A stretch of 42,367 bases of DNA from Lentisphaeria bacterium (lineage in GTDB: Bacteria > Verrucomicrobiota > Lentisphaeria > Victivallales > UBA1829): positions 1-42,367 of the forward strand of contig JAGBXB010000029.1 in the NCBI GenBank assembly GCA_017629515.1, written 5' to 3'. This document shows positions 16,334-24,979 of this stretch, one piece after another (position 1 is the stretch's first letter; each line of letters starts with the position of its first letter). A program made the position numbers and the translations under genes. The notes under the pieces are model-generated. The model ran no database searches. It saw nothing but the letters and a program-made list of their open reading frames with translations, and was not told where the DNA came from.

Positions 16334-16993
16334 TCAGTTGGCAGTCACAAGGAAGGTATCATCTTCCACGATCTCATCCGCAAGAACAGGGAATCCGCCA
16401 GTTTGGGTGACCTGTTTATTTGCTTTTGCATCAGCAGCGGGAGCGCACCCCTTTGTACCGTCAGCCATTTTCACATGTTCATTGGCAGAACATTTTGCGG
16501 AAGCATTGCTGGCGCATTTTTCCACCTTTTTTACTGCCCAGTGTTTGGTTTTACCATCCATGGCTTTGCTGCAACTGTTGTCAGGGCAGACAATTTTCTT
16601 ATCTTTTGTCTGCATGTGCCCTTTGCCGGAGCATTTATTGCCTTTAACAGGACAGACGGCAAGAGGTTTGGCACACCAGGTCTTTCCATCCTTTGTTTTC
16701 CAGCACTGGGTGGCAGCACAACATTTGCCTTTACCTTTGGCAGGAACGGCTTCGGCATCCCATACGGCAAAAATGTAGATCACCTGCCCCTGGGGAGTCA
16801 CTGCCTGTTTCACTGCCCCGCCGGGAGCATTGACAGCATTGGATGGACACTGGGGTACCGCCGCAGCAGGCGCAGAAGGGGCAGGAGCATTGTTTGTAGT
16901 TTTTGCAGTTTGCTCCTGCGCCTGACAACCGAAAGCAACTGCGGCGGTAAAAATTACACTTGCGAGAGTTTTGAGTGTTTGGATCTTTTTCAT
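16334..16993 (-). CDS. Cysteine-rich exported lipoprotein (unknown)
   Basis: A 219-residue secreted protein. The N terminus is a signal peptide ending AVAFGC, so Cys23 is a possible lipidation site, with a weak lipobox. An alanine/proline-rich linker (about 30-60) follows. The mature part carries 12 more cysteines, many in imperfect repeats: CWKTKDGKTWC, a KCSGKGHMQTKDKKIVC unit and a KCSANEHVKMADGTKGC unit, alternating with lysine-rich turns. Such spacing suggests disulfide-braced or metal/heme-binding repeats on the cell surface or in the periplasm. I cannot name a family. It is monocistronic and flanked by terminator-like hairpins. Confidence 0.75.
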   Translation of the reverse strand: MKKIQTLKTLASVIFTAAVAFGCQAQEQTAKTTNNAPAPSAPAAAVPQCPSNAVNAPGGAVKQAVTPQGQVIYIFAVWDAEAVPAKGKGKCCAATQCWKTKDGKTWCAKPLAVCPVKGNKCSGKGHMQTKDKKIVCPDNSCSKAMDGKTKHWAVKKVEKCASNASAKCSANEHVKMADGTKGCAPAADAKANKQVTQTGGFPVLADEIVEDDTFLVTAN

Positions 16994-17159
16994 TTCATCC
17001 CCCTTTGATTTGTGTTATGCGGCAGAAAACCGTTGCCGCGTTCCGGTGGATATAGTTTACATTTGCCGGAGACGATTTACAAAAAACAGGGGAAAAAAAA
17101 TGTTTTTTTCATTACGGAAAATCTGTTCCGGGAAAAGTTGATGCGGAAAAATAAAAATA
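16994..17159. other. Upstream region of the cysteine-rich lipoprotein gene
   Basis: A non-coding region that must hold the minus-strand promoter of the 16993 gene, but I could not single out convincing -35/-10 boxes. Near 17075-17110 it has a lysine-codon-like A-rich run that does not form a gene. Confidence 0.4.
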
Positions 17160-17195
17160 TTTTTTATATGGAAGAGAGTTTTACCATATAAAAAA
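17160..17195 (-). terminator. Terminator after the DUF790 gene
   Basis: A 12-bp stem of TTTTTTATATGG (17160-17171) with CCATATAAAAAA (17184-17195) around a 12-nt loop. On the minus strand the far side is T-rich (ATATTTTTATTTTT). It ends the rluA-like to DUF790 operon a few bases past the stop at 17201. Confidence 0.65.
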
Positions 17196-17200
17196 GGCTT

Positions 17201-18454
17201 TTACGATCTTTTCTTCTGCTTCTTTTTACCGTTTTTACCTGCCTGATCCAGGAATTTACAAATATTTTCCACGCCGGGAAAAGAGGAAAAAAGCATCACA
17301 AAGGGGGAAGAGGAAAGTCTTTCAGACAATAGAGGCTCTTTCCGGATACAACTTCTTTCCACCGCAAGAAGATAATTTTTCAAATCCCCTTTTTCAATAC
17401 TTTCCAACCGTTCTTCGATACGGCTTTTATGCCACAAATGGAATATTTCAAGATCAAAGGCGTGTTTGGTTTTTCTGTGTTCAAAGGAGAAATCTGCAAA
17501 AATATTTTCCCCGCCGGGCAGTTTATGGAAAGAGCCTCTCTCCGCAAGAGTCCACAATGGGGATTTTTCTTTGAAATATTCTGCAAAAAGCCGTATTTCC
17601 TCCGGGATATACGCTCCGGAATTTTCAAAATGACATTTCAATTTACTTGTATGATCCAGTTTGAGCTGATATGTTTTTCCTTCCCCGAACGTGATATCTG
17701 CACTCAACTGCCAATCCGGCAGAAGACACACCACCGGAAAAAAGTTTGCCAGCATAAGCCCGTATTTCACCGAATTATCCAGAATGGATGCAGGACCATC
17801 AATAATAAAGGAAAATCTTTCCCCCTCACTCTTTTTTTTCCCGGCTGACGAGGCAGTTCGGCATAAAAGACGGAAAAATTTCAGGAATTTGAATACTTTG
17901 CGCAACTGCGGTATATTTCCCGCCCCGGTGGAAATCTCCATTCGGGAGCAATATAACAGAAGTGTCCTTACCAGATCCATATTGTATCTTTCCAGCAATT
18001 CTTTCGGAAAGGTCTTTTTCACGGAAAGCAATTCTTCATTTTCCGGCAGATCCCCGTAAATCTCTTTGCGGGGAAAGTTTTCCAACTCTGCTGCAAGGGT
18101 CTGTGTCCGCAATTCCTCCATATTTTCCGGAAGTTTCCCGTTACGGATGCAGGCACCGGACAAAGAAAAAAGTTTTTCCCGCAATTCCGGAAAAGAAACA
18201 GTTCCTGCAAGAGAATACTCACTTCGCCCGTCCAATACTTTTACGATCCCTTTTGCCAGTTTCTGATCTCTTTTGCTTCCTGTTTCCACTTTCAGCAATT
18301 CTTCCAGTTCCTTACGGCGCAAAGAAATACTTTCTTCATAAAGAGAAATGATCCTTTCCGCAAAATACAGCAGATTCCTGTCATTCACATCAATAAGATC
18401 CGCTTTGATCCTTTTGCCGGAAATATGGTAACGCAGAAGATCTTTTGTAAGCAT
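17201..18454 (-). CDS. DUF790 family protein (Bax1-like nuclease partner of XPB)
   Basis: A 417-residue DUF790 protein. In archaea this family is Bax1, an XPB-binding structure-specific endonuclease used in a repair-like pathway. Signals: the family N terminus MLTKDLLRYHISGKRI, and the DUF790 hallmark IDGPASILDNSVKYG (218-232) followed by a hydrophobic LMLANFFPVV stretch. The ATG at 18454 is preferred because GGAGG lies 9 nt upstream, the family starts here, and the start is 1 nt from the helicase stop; an in-frame ATG at 18484 is possible but overlaps by 29 bp. I infer that helicase and nuclease act together. The tail is lysine-rich (KNGKKKQKKRS). Confidence 0.88.
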   Translation of the reverse strand: MLTKDLLRYHISGKRIKADLIDVNDRNLLYFAERIISLYEESISLRRKELEELLKVETGSKRDQKLAKGIVKVLDGRSEYSLAGTVSFPELREKLFSLSGACIRNGKLPENMEELRTQTLAAELENFPRKEIYGDLPENEELLSVKKTFPKELLERYNMDLVRTLLLYCSRMEISTGAGNIPQLRKVFKFLKFFRLLCRTASSAGKKKSEGERFSFIIDGPASILDNSVKYGLMLANFFPVVCLLPDWQLSADITFGEGKTYQLKLDHTSKLKCHFENSGAYIPEEIRLFAEYFKEKSPLWTLAERGSFHKLPGGENIFADFSFEHRKTKHAFDLEIFHLWHKSRIEERLESIEKGDLKNYLLAVERSCIRKEPLLSERLSSSPFVMLFSSFPGVENICKFLDQAGKNGKKKQKKRS

Positions 18455-18455
18455 A

Positions 18456-19925
18456 TCAGGCATCCTCCCCGGAAGTTTTTTCATCCGGCAGTTCTTTTAC
18501 CGGCACTTCATTATACTGGTAATTGCCGTAAGCACGGTGCTGACGGCGGCGGAAACTTACACTGATCTCACTTGTTCCATCACTTACCAATTCATATAAA
18601 ACGGCCTGTTTTCCCTCTTTTGCCCGTAAAATACGCCCGAGCCGCTGCACATGTTCTCTGGTACTGCCGCTGCCGGAAACCACGATACCGATACTTGCTT
18701 CCGGCACATCCACACCCTCATTGAGTACTTTACTTGTAAGAAGTACCGGATATTCACCACTGCGGAACTTTTCCAGAAATTCTTTTCTTTCCGCCGCTTT
18801 TGTACGGTGGGTGATGACAGGAAGGCAGAAACACTCCCCCATAGCATACGCCGCATCATTATCCGCAGTAAAAACAATGATCCTTTCTCCGGGATTGTTC
18901 CGCAATATTTTCCATACAGCGGCAAGTTTGCTCTTTCCATACCTTGCAATACTGCGCTGTTCCAGATATCCTTTCATCGCTTCCCTTCCTCCCGGAAGTC
19001 GTGAGGCAAGAATAATAAAAGAACTCCACGCATCCTTTGCGGAAAAATCTATATTGTGCCGACGGATGAAGGAAACATATTTTTTTCTCGCAGAAGTATA
19101 TCTTTCCTGTTCATCCGCAGAAAGGATCACCGGAATACGCCTTGTTATATAGGGGGAAAGCACACTTCCCTCCAATTCGTGTATATGGATCCGGCAGACC
19201 AGAGGGCCCAGCAATTTTTCCATGACTTCAAATCCCCCGTCCTCCCGTTCCGGTGTGGCACTCAATCCCAGCCGGTAGGGGGCAAGGCACATGGAGGCAC
19301 TTTTTCTATTGACCTCTCCGGGGAGATGATGACACTCATCATAAATGGCAAGCCCGAATTTACTGCCGATAAACTCCATATTCAAAACGGCGGAATCATA
19401 AGTTGCCACCGTAATATCCTTTATATCGTGACTGCCGCCGCCAAGCATCCCCACTTCTGTATGAAAAAATTCCCGCAGATTCTTTTCCCACTGGATAAGC
19501 AGATCAATGGTGGGGACAATGATAAGCGTACTTCTCTCTATACTTGCCATGGCAAGGGCGGCGAGAAAAGTCTTTCCGGAACCTGTGGGCATTGCCACGA
19601 TCCCACGCCCCTTGTTTTTCTTCCAGTTTTCCAATGCTTTTTTCTGATGCGAGCGGGGAGTATGGGAAGAGTGGAGTTTCAAGGGGAGCTTTTTATACTC
19701 TCTTGCCGAATCTTCCACTTCTATACCGCACGCCCCGCAAATACGCAAGATCCCGGCATAATCACTTGCGGAAGCCCGGTAAAGGCCGATCCTTTCATCT
19801 TTTACAGCAAGATGGGCAAGGACGGGGGGAAGGATTTTTCCGGCAGGATCAAGCACAAGAGTTCCGGCATCAAAGGAAAGTTTTATAAAAATTTTTTCCT
19901 CTTCATTACCGGAAGCTTCTTTCAC
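18456..19925 (-). CDS. XPB/Rad25-type SF2 DNA helicase
   Basis: A 489-residue SF2 helicase of the XPB (Rad25/ERCC3) type. Motifs: Walker A PTGSGKT (113-119), DEAH-like DECH (196-199), SAT (222-224), the XPB-specific RED at 227-229 (PEREDG), a thumb-like insert (about 280-330) and motif VI QRLGRILR (427-434). A short damage-recognition-like N-terminal domain precedes the first RecA domain. The start is a GTG with GAGG 7 nt upstream. XPB homologues occur in archaea, eukaryotes and a minority of bacteria. Here it is adjacent to DUF790, the same pair as in archaea, supporting an XPB-Bax1 DNA-processing role. Confidence 0.93.
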   Translation of the reverse strand: MKEASGNEEEKIFIKLSFDAGTLVLDPAGKILPPVLAHLAVKDERIGLYRASASDYAGILRICGACGIEVEDSAREYKKLPLKLHSSHTPRSHQKKALENWKKNKGRGIVAMPTGSGKTFLAALAMASIERSTLIIVPTIDLLIQWEKNLREFFHTEVGMLGGGSHDIKDITVATYDSAVLNMEFIGSKFGLAIYDECHHLPGEVNRKSASMCLAPYRLGLSATPEREDGGFEVMEKLLGPLVCRIHIHELEGSVLSPYITRRIPVILSADEQERYTSARKKYVSFIRRHNIDFSAKDAWSSFIILASRLPGGREAMKGYLEQRSIARYGKSKLAAVWKILRNNPGERIIVFTADNDAAYAMGECFCLPVITHRTKAAERKEFLEKFRSGEYPVLLTSKVLNEGVDVPEASIGIVVSGSGSTREHVQRLGRILRAKEGKQAVLYELVSDGTSEISVSFRRRQHRAYGNYQYNEVPVKELPDEKTSGEDA

Positions 19926-19955
19926 TGGAAAACCTCATAAAACACGCATAAAAAT

Positions 19956-20303
19956 TTATTTTTTTGTACGGAAATCGTACATTCCTGTATTGAATTCTTT
20001 TCCCCAGCCGGCAACTTTTCCGAAATAATCAAACACAATGGGCGTACATTCATCTCTTGTGATAAGGCCATCCATCCACTGGGTCTGTGTAAAGTAATAC
20101 CACACATTCTCACTGCAATATTTTTCCCCCTTGACAGGTTCCCCCATAATAGCAAGCACCTCTTTCTTATCCATTCCCCTGCGGATCTTTGCCAGATTGG
20201 CAAGATTGCGTTCCTTTTCCGCCATGGAGGCACAGGAACAAAGAAGTGAAAGAATTACAACCGAACAGCAAATGTATAAAAAATGCAACAGATTCTTTTT
20301 CAT
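19956..20303 (-). CDS. Small outer-membrane-type lipoprotein with BamE/SmpA-like fold
   Basis: A 115-residue lipoprotein. The N-terminal signal ends in a lipobox (SLLCSC), with the lipidated cysteine probably at residue 24. The mature part has the hallmark IRRGMDKKEVLAIMGEPVKG (about 41-60) of SmpA/OmlA/BamE-like domains, where a helix-turn before a two-strand unit follows 'G-x(5)-V...G-P'. WYYFTQTQW and FDYFGKVAGW are the following strands. Close alternatives are DUF3192-like proteins. It lies 30 nt after the RluA-family gene and 30 nt before XPB on the same strand, so it is in an operon with DNA/RNA-processing genes, and its link to them is unclear. Confidence 0.72.
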   Translation of the reverse strand: MKKNLLHFLYICCSVVILSLLCSCASMAEKERNLANLAKIRRGMDKKEVLAIMGEPVKGEKYCSENVWYYFTQTQWMDGLITRDECTPIVFDYFGKVAGWGKEFNTGMYDFRTKK

Positions 20304-20333
20304 TTTATTTTATTTCCTTTTTCCTTGTTTGCT

Positions 20334-21377
20334 CTATAATATAGCACTCATTATCTTTTGATACAAATGCAAAAACTCTTCCGGCATGGGTGCTTTGATG
20401 AAAATGGGGTCTTTTTCCCCCGGAAAAGAAAAACTTATACTTTGAGCATGAAGTGCCTGATGGGAAAGAAGAAGGATTTTTTTATCTTCTTCCGTAAGAA
20501 GTTCTTTTGTATATTTCAGGAAAAAAGTATCGTCCAGTCCGTATAATTTATCCCCTGCCATGGGAAACCCCAGAGAACATAAGACAGCCCGGATCTGATG
20601 CAGTCTGCCGGTAGAAGGGGTGACTTCCACTATACTCATTTTCCGCCCGATTTTCACAGGAGAAAAGAAAGTGGCACACTCCTCAAAATCCTGATTTTTT
20701 TTCAAAGGGGCAAATCTCTTTCTGCCGGAATATGATTGCAGACTGTGGAGAAAAGTCAATGTTTTTTCATCCGGGATGAAACGGCGTTTTTTATTTACAG
20801 GACTGAATTCATCCTGTGTCAGTATCCCCCCGGCAGTAAAGGCGGTATCCGGAAAAGAACCATGAACTATGGCAAGATATTTTTTCTCCACTTTCCGCTC
20901 CTCAAACAACCGGGAAAGGATCTTTGCCGTTTCCGGATCTTTCGCAAAAAGCGTTACTCCGGAAGTCTCTCTGTCCAGACGGTTGACAAGATATACTTTT
21001 CCAAAATCTTTTTCCACTACTTTCAACAGAGTATTGTGAAAAAATCTGCCGGAGGGGTGTACCGGAATGGCTGGGGGTTTGGCAACAGCAAAAAAATCTT
21101 TCCTTTCCAAAAGAACCAAATAGGAAGTATCCACAAAAGGCTCCTGTAAAGTTGCTTCATCCGGCACAAAAGCAAGCACATCCCCGCTGCGGAGGACCCG
21201 GGAAGAGCGCACGCTTTTCCCATTCAGAAGTATCTCCCCCCGGGAAACGGCCTCCTGCCATTGAGTCCTGCTGCGGTAGGTGAAACGGTCTGCAAGATAT
21301 TGATCAAGTCTTTTTCCGGCATTTTCCGGCAGAAGAGTTGTTTCAATGATCCTTTTTTCTTCTGGTAAGTTGGGCAT
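20334..21377 (-). CDS. RluA-family pseudouridine synthase
   Basis: A 347-residue pseudouridine synthase of the RluA/RluC/RluD family, which converts uridines in rRNA or tRNA. The S4 RNA-binding domain spans about 15-70 (RLDQYLADRF, RGEILLNG). The catalytic Asp is in NRLDRETSG (about 140-150), followed by TGRLHQIRA (about 245-253), the family tyrosine/arginine-type binding motif. The ATG at 21377 is chosen because AAAGGAACG precedes it and the frame extends only 18 codons upstream without a ribosome binding site. It begins the minus-strand operon running through the BamE-like, XPB and DUF790 genes. A 30-residue tail beyond the domain is not recognised. Confidence 0.92.
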   Translation of the reverse strand: MPNLPEEKRIIETTLLPENAGKRLDQYLADRFTYRSRTQWQEAVSRGEILLNGKSVRSSRVLRSGDVLAFVPDEATLQEPFVDTSYLVLLERKDFFAVAKPPAIPVHPSGRFFHNTLLKVVEKDFGKVYLVNRLDRETSGVTLFAKDPETAKILSRLFEERKVEKKYLAIVHGSFPDTAFTAGGILTQDEFSPVNKKRRFIPDEKTLTFLHSLQSYSGRKRFAPLKKNQDFEECATFFSPVKIGRKMSIVEVTPSTGRLHQIRAVLCSLGFPMAGDKLYGLDDTFFLKYTKELLTEEDKKILLLSHQALHAQSISFSFPGEKDPIFIKAPMPEEFLHLYQKIMSAIL

Positions 21378-21469
21378 GAATCGTTCCTTTGTTTGTTTCC
21401 GGACCTTTTTAATATAAGACGGAAAAAACATCTTTTCAAATAAAAAATGCTTCTTTATTCATGGAGAAC

Positions 21470-21498
21470 TTGAATTTAGCGGAAAAGGAAAGTATATT
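21470..21498 (+). promoter_or_regulatory. Probable promoter of ffh-lpxB-HAD operon
   Basis: TTGAAT (21470-21475), a 17-nt spacer and TATATT (21493-21498) lie 43 nt before the ffh ATG; AGGAG sits 5-9 nt before the start codon. Confidence 0.6.
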
Positions 21499-21540
21499 TA
21501 TCGTGTATATATTATTTAAAACACACATTCAGGAGAAAAC

Positions 21541-22956
21541 ATGTTTGAAAACCTTACCAATAAATTGCAGGATGCTTTGAAAAAACTCCGTGGTCAGGCA
21601 GTGATTTCCGAAAGCAATATTGCCGAATCCATGAAAGATATCCGGGAAGCATTGCTGGAAGCGGATGTAAACAGGGAAGTAGCCGATTCTTTTGTCAGCA
21701 AAGTGGCAAAAGAGTGTCTGGGCGAAAGTGTTTTACGCAGCGTGACCCCCGGTCAACAGGCGGTAAAGATCGTTTATGATAAACTTACAAGTTTTCTCGG
21801 AGAAGCAGAATCTTTGCTTGTTTCCGGCAAAAAAACCACAGTGATCATGATGGTGGGGCTTCACGGAAGCGGAAAAACCACCACAAGCGCAAAATTATCG
21901 GTCTTTCTGAAAAAACAACAAAAACAGGCCATGCTCTGTGCCTGCGATGTTTACCGCCCTGCCGCCATTGACCAGTTGGAGATCCTGGGAAAAGAAAATG
22001 ATATTCCCGTATTCTCCCGCAGAGGGGAAATGGATGTATGCCGTATTGCCTCCGAAGCTTTGCATGAAGCACAGGATAAAGGGTTTGATTATCTTATCCT
22101 TGATACCGCAGGGCGTCTCCAGATCGATACAGATATGGTTCAGGAACTCATCCGCCTCAAAAGCATGGTCTGTGCCGATGAGATCCTGCTTGTAGCGGAT
22201 GCCGCCCTCGGTCAGCAGGCGGTCTCCGTTGCAAAACACTTCCACGAAGCGCTTTCCATCACAGGGGTCGTGCTTACCAAAATGGATGGGGATGCCAGAG
22301 GCGGAGCCGCCATTTCCATCAGGGAAGTCACAAAATGTCCCATTAAATTCATCGGGCTGGGTGAAAGGATCAATGAACTGGATATTTTCTATCCCGACCG
22401 TATGGCATCGCGTATCCTGGGGATGGGCGATATTCTCTCCCTTGTGGAAAAAGCCGCAGTGGAAATGGATCAGGAAGAGGCGGAAAAATTACAGGCAAAA
22501 CTCAAAAAGAACGAATTTGATCTGGAAGATTTCCTTTCCCAGCTCCGGCAGATGAAAAAACTCGGCGGTCTGGAAAGCATCCTTAAATTCCTCCCCGGCG
22601 GTGATCAGCTTGCCAATATGCCCGAACTGGACGGTAAACAGTTCAAAAGCATGGAGGCGATCATCTGTTCCATGACAAAAACAGAGCGTGCCAAACCGGA
22701 AAATATCACCCCCTCCCGGAAGAACCGTATCGCAAAAGGTTCCGGAACAAAAGTGGAGGAAGTCAATTCTCTCATCAAACAGTTCCTCAATATGAAACAG
22801 ATGATGAAAAAGACCGGTCTTCTGCGCAGTATGCTTTCCGGCAACATCCCCACCTCCCCCGGCGGCTTTGCCGGTCTGGGCGGTCCCGGCGGCTTCCGTA
22901 TGCCTTCCAGAGGAAGCAATTTCACACCCCCCAAGAAAAAACGCAAAAAACGCTGA
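21541..22956 (+). CDS. ffh: Signal recognition particle protein Ffh
   Basis: A 471-residue SRP54 GTPase that binds signal peptides and SRP RNA and targets membrane proteins to FtsY. The N domain is residues 1-95. The P-loop is GLHGSGKTTT (106-115), then DTAGRLQID and a TKMDGDARGG guanine-specificity segment. The methionine-rich M domain includes the RNA-binding region SRKNRIAKGSG near 385-397. The C terminus is glycine/proline-rich and ends in lysines and arginines. A promoter and AGGAG precede it. It starts a three-gene run with lpxB (8-nt gap) and a HAD phosphatase. Confidence 0.98.
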   Translation: MFENLTNKLQDALKKLRGQAVISESNIAESMKDIREALLEADVNREVADSFVSKVAKECLGESVLRSVTPGQQAVKIVYDKLTSFLGEAESLLVSGKKTTVIMMVGLHGSGKTTTSAKLSVFLKKQQKQAMLCACDVYRPAAIDQLEILGKENDIPVFSRRGEMDVCRIASEALHEAQDKGFDYLILDTAGRLQIDTDMVQELIRLKSMVCADEILLVADAALGQQAVSVAKHFHEALSITGVVLTKMDGDARGGAAISIREVTKCPIKFIGLGERINELDIFYPDRMASRILGMGDILSLVEKAAVEMDQEEAEKLQAKLKKNEFDLEDFLSQLRQMKKLGGLESILKFLPGGDQLANMPELDGKQFKSMEAIICSMTKTERAKPENITPSRKNRIAKGSGTKVEEVNSLIKQFLNMKQMMKKTGLLRSMLSGNIPTSPGGFAGLGGPGGFRMPSRGSNFTPPKKKRKKR

Positions 22957-22964
22957 GTAAAAGA

Positions 22965-24134
22965 ATGAATGAAAAAAAATCTCCTTTGATCTGGCTCATC
23001 TCCGGAGAAGCCTCCGGAGATATTTACGGAGCACAACTGGCAAACAATATCCGCAAAGAAAATCCTTCTGCCATCCTGGAAGGTATGGGCGGAGCAAAAA
23101 TGAAGGAAGCAGGCGTAAATATACTGGTGGATTCCACGGAACTCGGCGTCATAGGTTTTGTGGAAGTGCTGGGAATGCTCTTTCAGTTTGTGCGTATCAT
23201 GAAACTTCTGGTAACGGAAGCGGCACGGAAAAAACCGGATGTGGTCATCCTTATTGACTATCCCGGCTTCAATATCCGTTTTGCCAAACGCCTGAAAAAA
23301 CTGGGGATCAAAGTATTGTGGTATATCAGCCCCCAGGTATGGCTGTGGCGGAAGTCCAATATTCCGAAACTGGCACATTATTGCAGAAAACTCATCTGCA
23401 TCTTCCCCTTTGAAGTGGACATATATGATGGTTCCGGTCTGGATGTGGAATTTGTGGGGCATCCTCTGCTGGATGAAGTGGAAAAGAGAACCGATCCTGC
23501 CATAGAAAGGGATAAAAATCTTTTTCTCCTGCTTCCCGGCAGCAGAAGAAGCGAAACTTCCCGCCTTCTTATCCCCATGCTGGAATCAGCGGAAATCCTG
23601 CATAAAAAGCATCCGGAACTGCAATTTGTCATCTCCACCCCCAGGGAAAAGATCCGTACTGACATTTATAATGATCTTGCGGAATACAGAAAAACGCATC
23701 CTTCTTTCAACTTGCCTTTAACTGTGGAATGCGGCAAAACGGCATTTTATTTACAGAAATGCTGTGCCGGACTTGCCGCCTCCGGGACTGTTACAGTAGA
23801 GTGCGCTCTGGCGGGATTGCCCCTCGTTGTGGCGTATAAATTAAATCCGGTCTCCTTTTTCATTGCCCGGCATTTCATCATCCGCAAACTTTTCCGCAAC
23901 TCCTTTACCATGCCCAATATCATTATGAATAAAATGATCTTTGAGGAATTTCTCCAATTCCAGGTAACAAAGGAAGCGCTTGCGGAAGCGGCAGAAAGGA
24001 TCCTTCCGGCGGGTGAGAAAAGATTACAGGTGGAAAAAGGGATGGAAGAAATGAAAAAAGCCCTTTCCTCCGGTAAAGAAACCGCCGGGATGAATGCGGC
24101 AAAAATCGCACTGGGAATAGCATACGAAAAATAA
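22965..24134 (+). CDS. lpxB: Lipid-A-disaccharide synthase
   Basis: A 389-residue GT19 glycosyltransferase that joins 2,3-diacylglucosamine-1-P to UDP-diacylglucosamine to make the lipid A disaccharide at the inner membrane. The signature ISGEASGDIYGA is at about 11-22. LPGSRRSE (about 191-198) and the sugar-nucleotide binding segment SGTVTVECALAGLP (about 269-282) are present. Normal length and start. Its presence shows that the organism makes lipid A, so it has an LPS-type outer membrane. It starts 8 nt after ffh. Confidence 0.97.
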   Translation: MNEKKSPLIWLISGEASGDIYGAQLANNIRKENPSAILEGMGGAKMKEAGVNILVDSTELGVIGFVEVLGMLFQFVRIMKLLVTEAARKKPDVVILIDYPGFNIRFAKRLKKLGIKVLWYISPQVWLWRKSNIPKLAHYCRKLICIFPFEVDIYDGSGLDVEFVGHPLLDEVEKRTDPAIERDKNLFLLLPGSRRSETSRLLIPMLESAEILHKKHPELQFVISTPREKIRTDIYNDLAEYRKTHPSFNLPLTVECGKTAFYLQKCCAGLAASGTVTVECALAGLPLVVAYKLNPVSFFIARHFIIRKLFRNSFTMPNIIMNKMIFEEFLQFQVTKEALAEAAERILPAGEKRLQVEKGMEEMKKALSSGKETAGMNAAKIALGIAYEK

Positions 24135-24147
24135 GTTTGAGGAAGAA

Positions 24148-24966
24148 ATGAGTAAAGCGACAGAAGAAACCCTTGCCAGAATACGGAAGATACGCCATGT
24201 GGTCATGGATATGGATGGAACGATCTACCGGGGCAAACAACTTTTCCCCACAACAAAACCGTTTCTTGAACTTCTGGATAAATACGGGATCGGTTATACG
24301 TTTCTTACCAATAACTCCTCCCGCAGTAAAAAAGTCTATCTCGACCATCTGGAAGAGTTCGGGATCCATATTGAGGGCAGTCAGATGTATACTTCCACAG
24401 TGAATACCGTACAGTATTTACAGAAATTCCATCCGGAAGTCAAACGCCTTTTCATGCTGGGAACTCCGGCTTTCCGTGAAGAGATGGTTTCCTATGGCTT
24501 TACGGATGTGGATATGCAGGAAGAACCCGAAGCGGTGGTAACAGCCTTTGACACAAATCTCGCTTATGAAAGACTTTGCAAGGCGGCATGGTGGATCAAA
24601 CATGATAAATTATGGATCGCCACCCATCCGGATCTGGAATGTCCCACAGAACTGGAAACGACTCTGGTGGATTGCGGAAGTATCACCGCCTGTCTGGAAT
24701 GTGTTTCCAAAAAGAAAGCCATCGTATTGGGAAAACCCAATAAGGAGATGATCGAACTCATTTTGGATCAGCACGGCTTGAAAAATGAAGAAGCAGTCAT
24801 GTGCGGGGACAGAATGTATACCGATATACAACTTGCAGTAAATGCAAATGTCTATGGAGTATTGATTTCCGATCTCTCTCACAATGAAGTTCCGGACAAC
24901 ATCGCCACCTGGACGATGCCCCATTTAGGCATTCTGGGAGAGTGGATCGAAGAAGCCCGGAAGTAA
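24148..24966 (+). CDS. HAD-IIA family phosphatase (NagD-like)
   Basis: A 272-residue HAD hydrolase of subclass IIA. Catalytic motif I VMDMDGT (Asp21 nucleophile, Asp23 acid/base), motif II LTNNSS (about 53-58), motif III Lys in GKPNKE (about 195-200) and motif IV CGDRMYTD (about 215-222). The C2-type cap between motifs II and III is a NagD/AraL/glycolate-phosphatase trait. Members dephosphorylate small sugar phosphates, UMP or pNPP, and the substrate here is unknown. It is the last gene of the ffh-lpxB run, with 13 nt before the next stop on the other strand. Confidence 0.92.
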   Translation: MSKATEETLARIRKIRHVVMDMDGTIYRGKQLFPTTKPFLELLDKYGIGYTFLTNNSSRSKKVYLDHLEEFGIHIEGSQMYTSTVNTVQYLQKFHPEVKRLFMLGTPAFREEMVSYGFTDVDMQEEPEAVVTAFDTNLAYERLCKAAWWIKHDKLWIATHPDLECPTELETTLVDCGSITACLECVSKKKAIVLGKPNKEMIELILDQHGLKNEEAVMCGDRMYTDIQLAVNANVYGVLISDLSHNEVPDNIATWTMPHLGILGEWIEEARK

Positions 24967-24979
24967 GAAAGAGCGTCAA

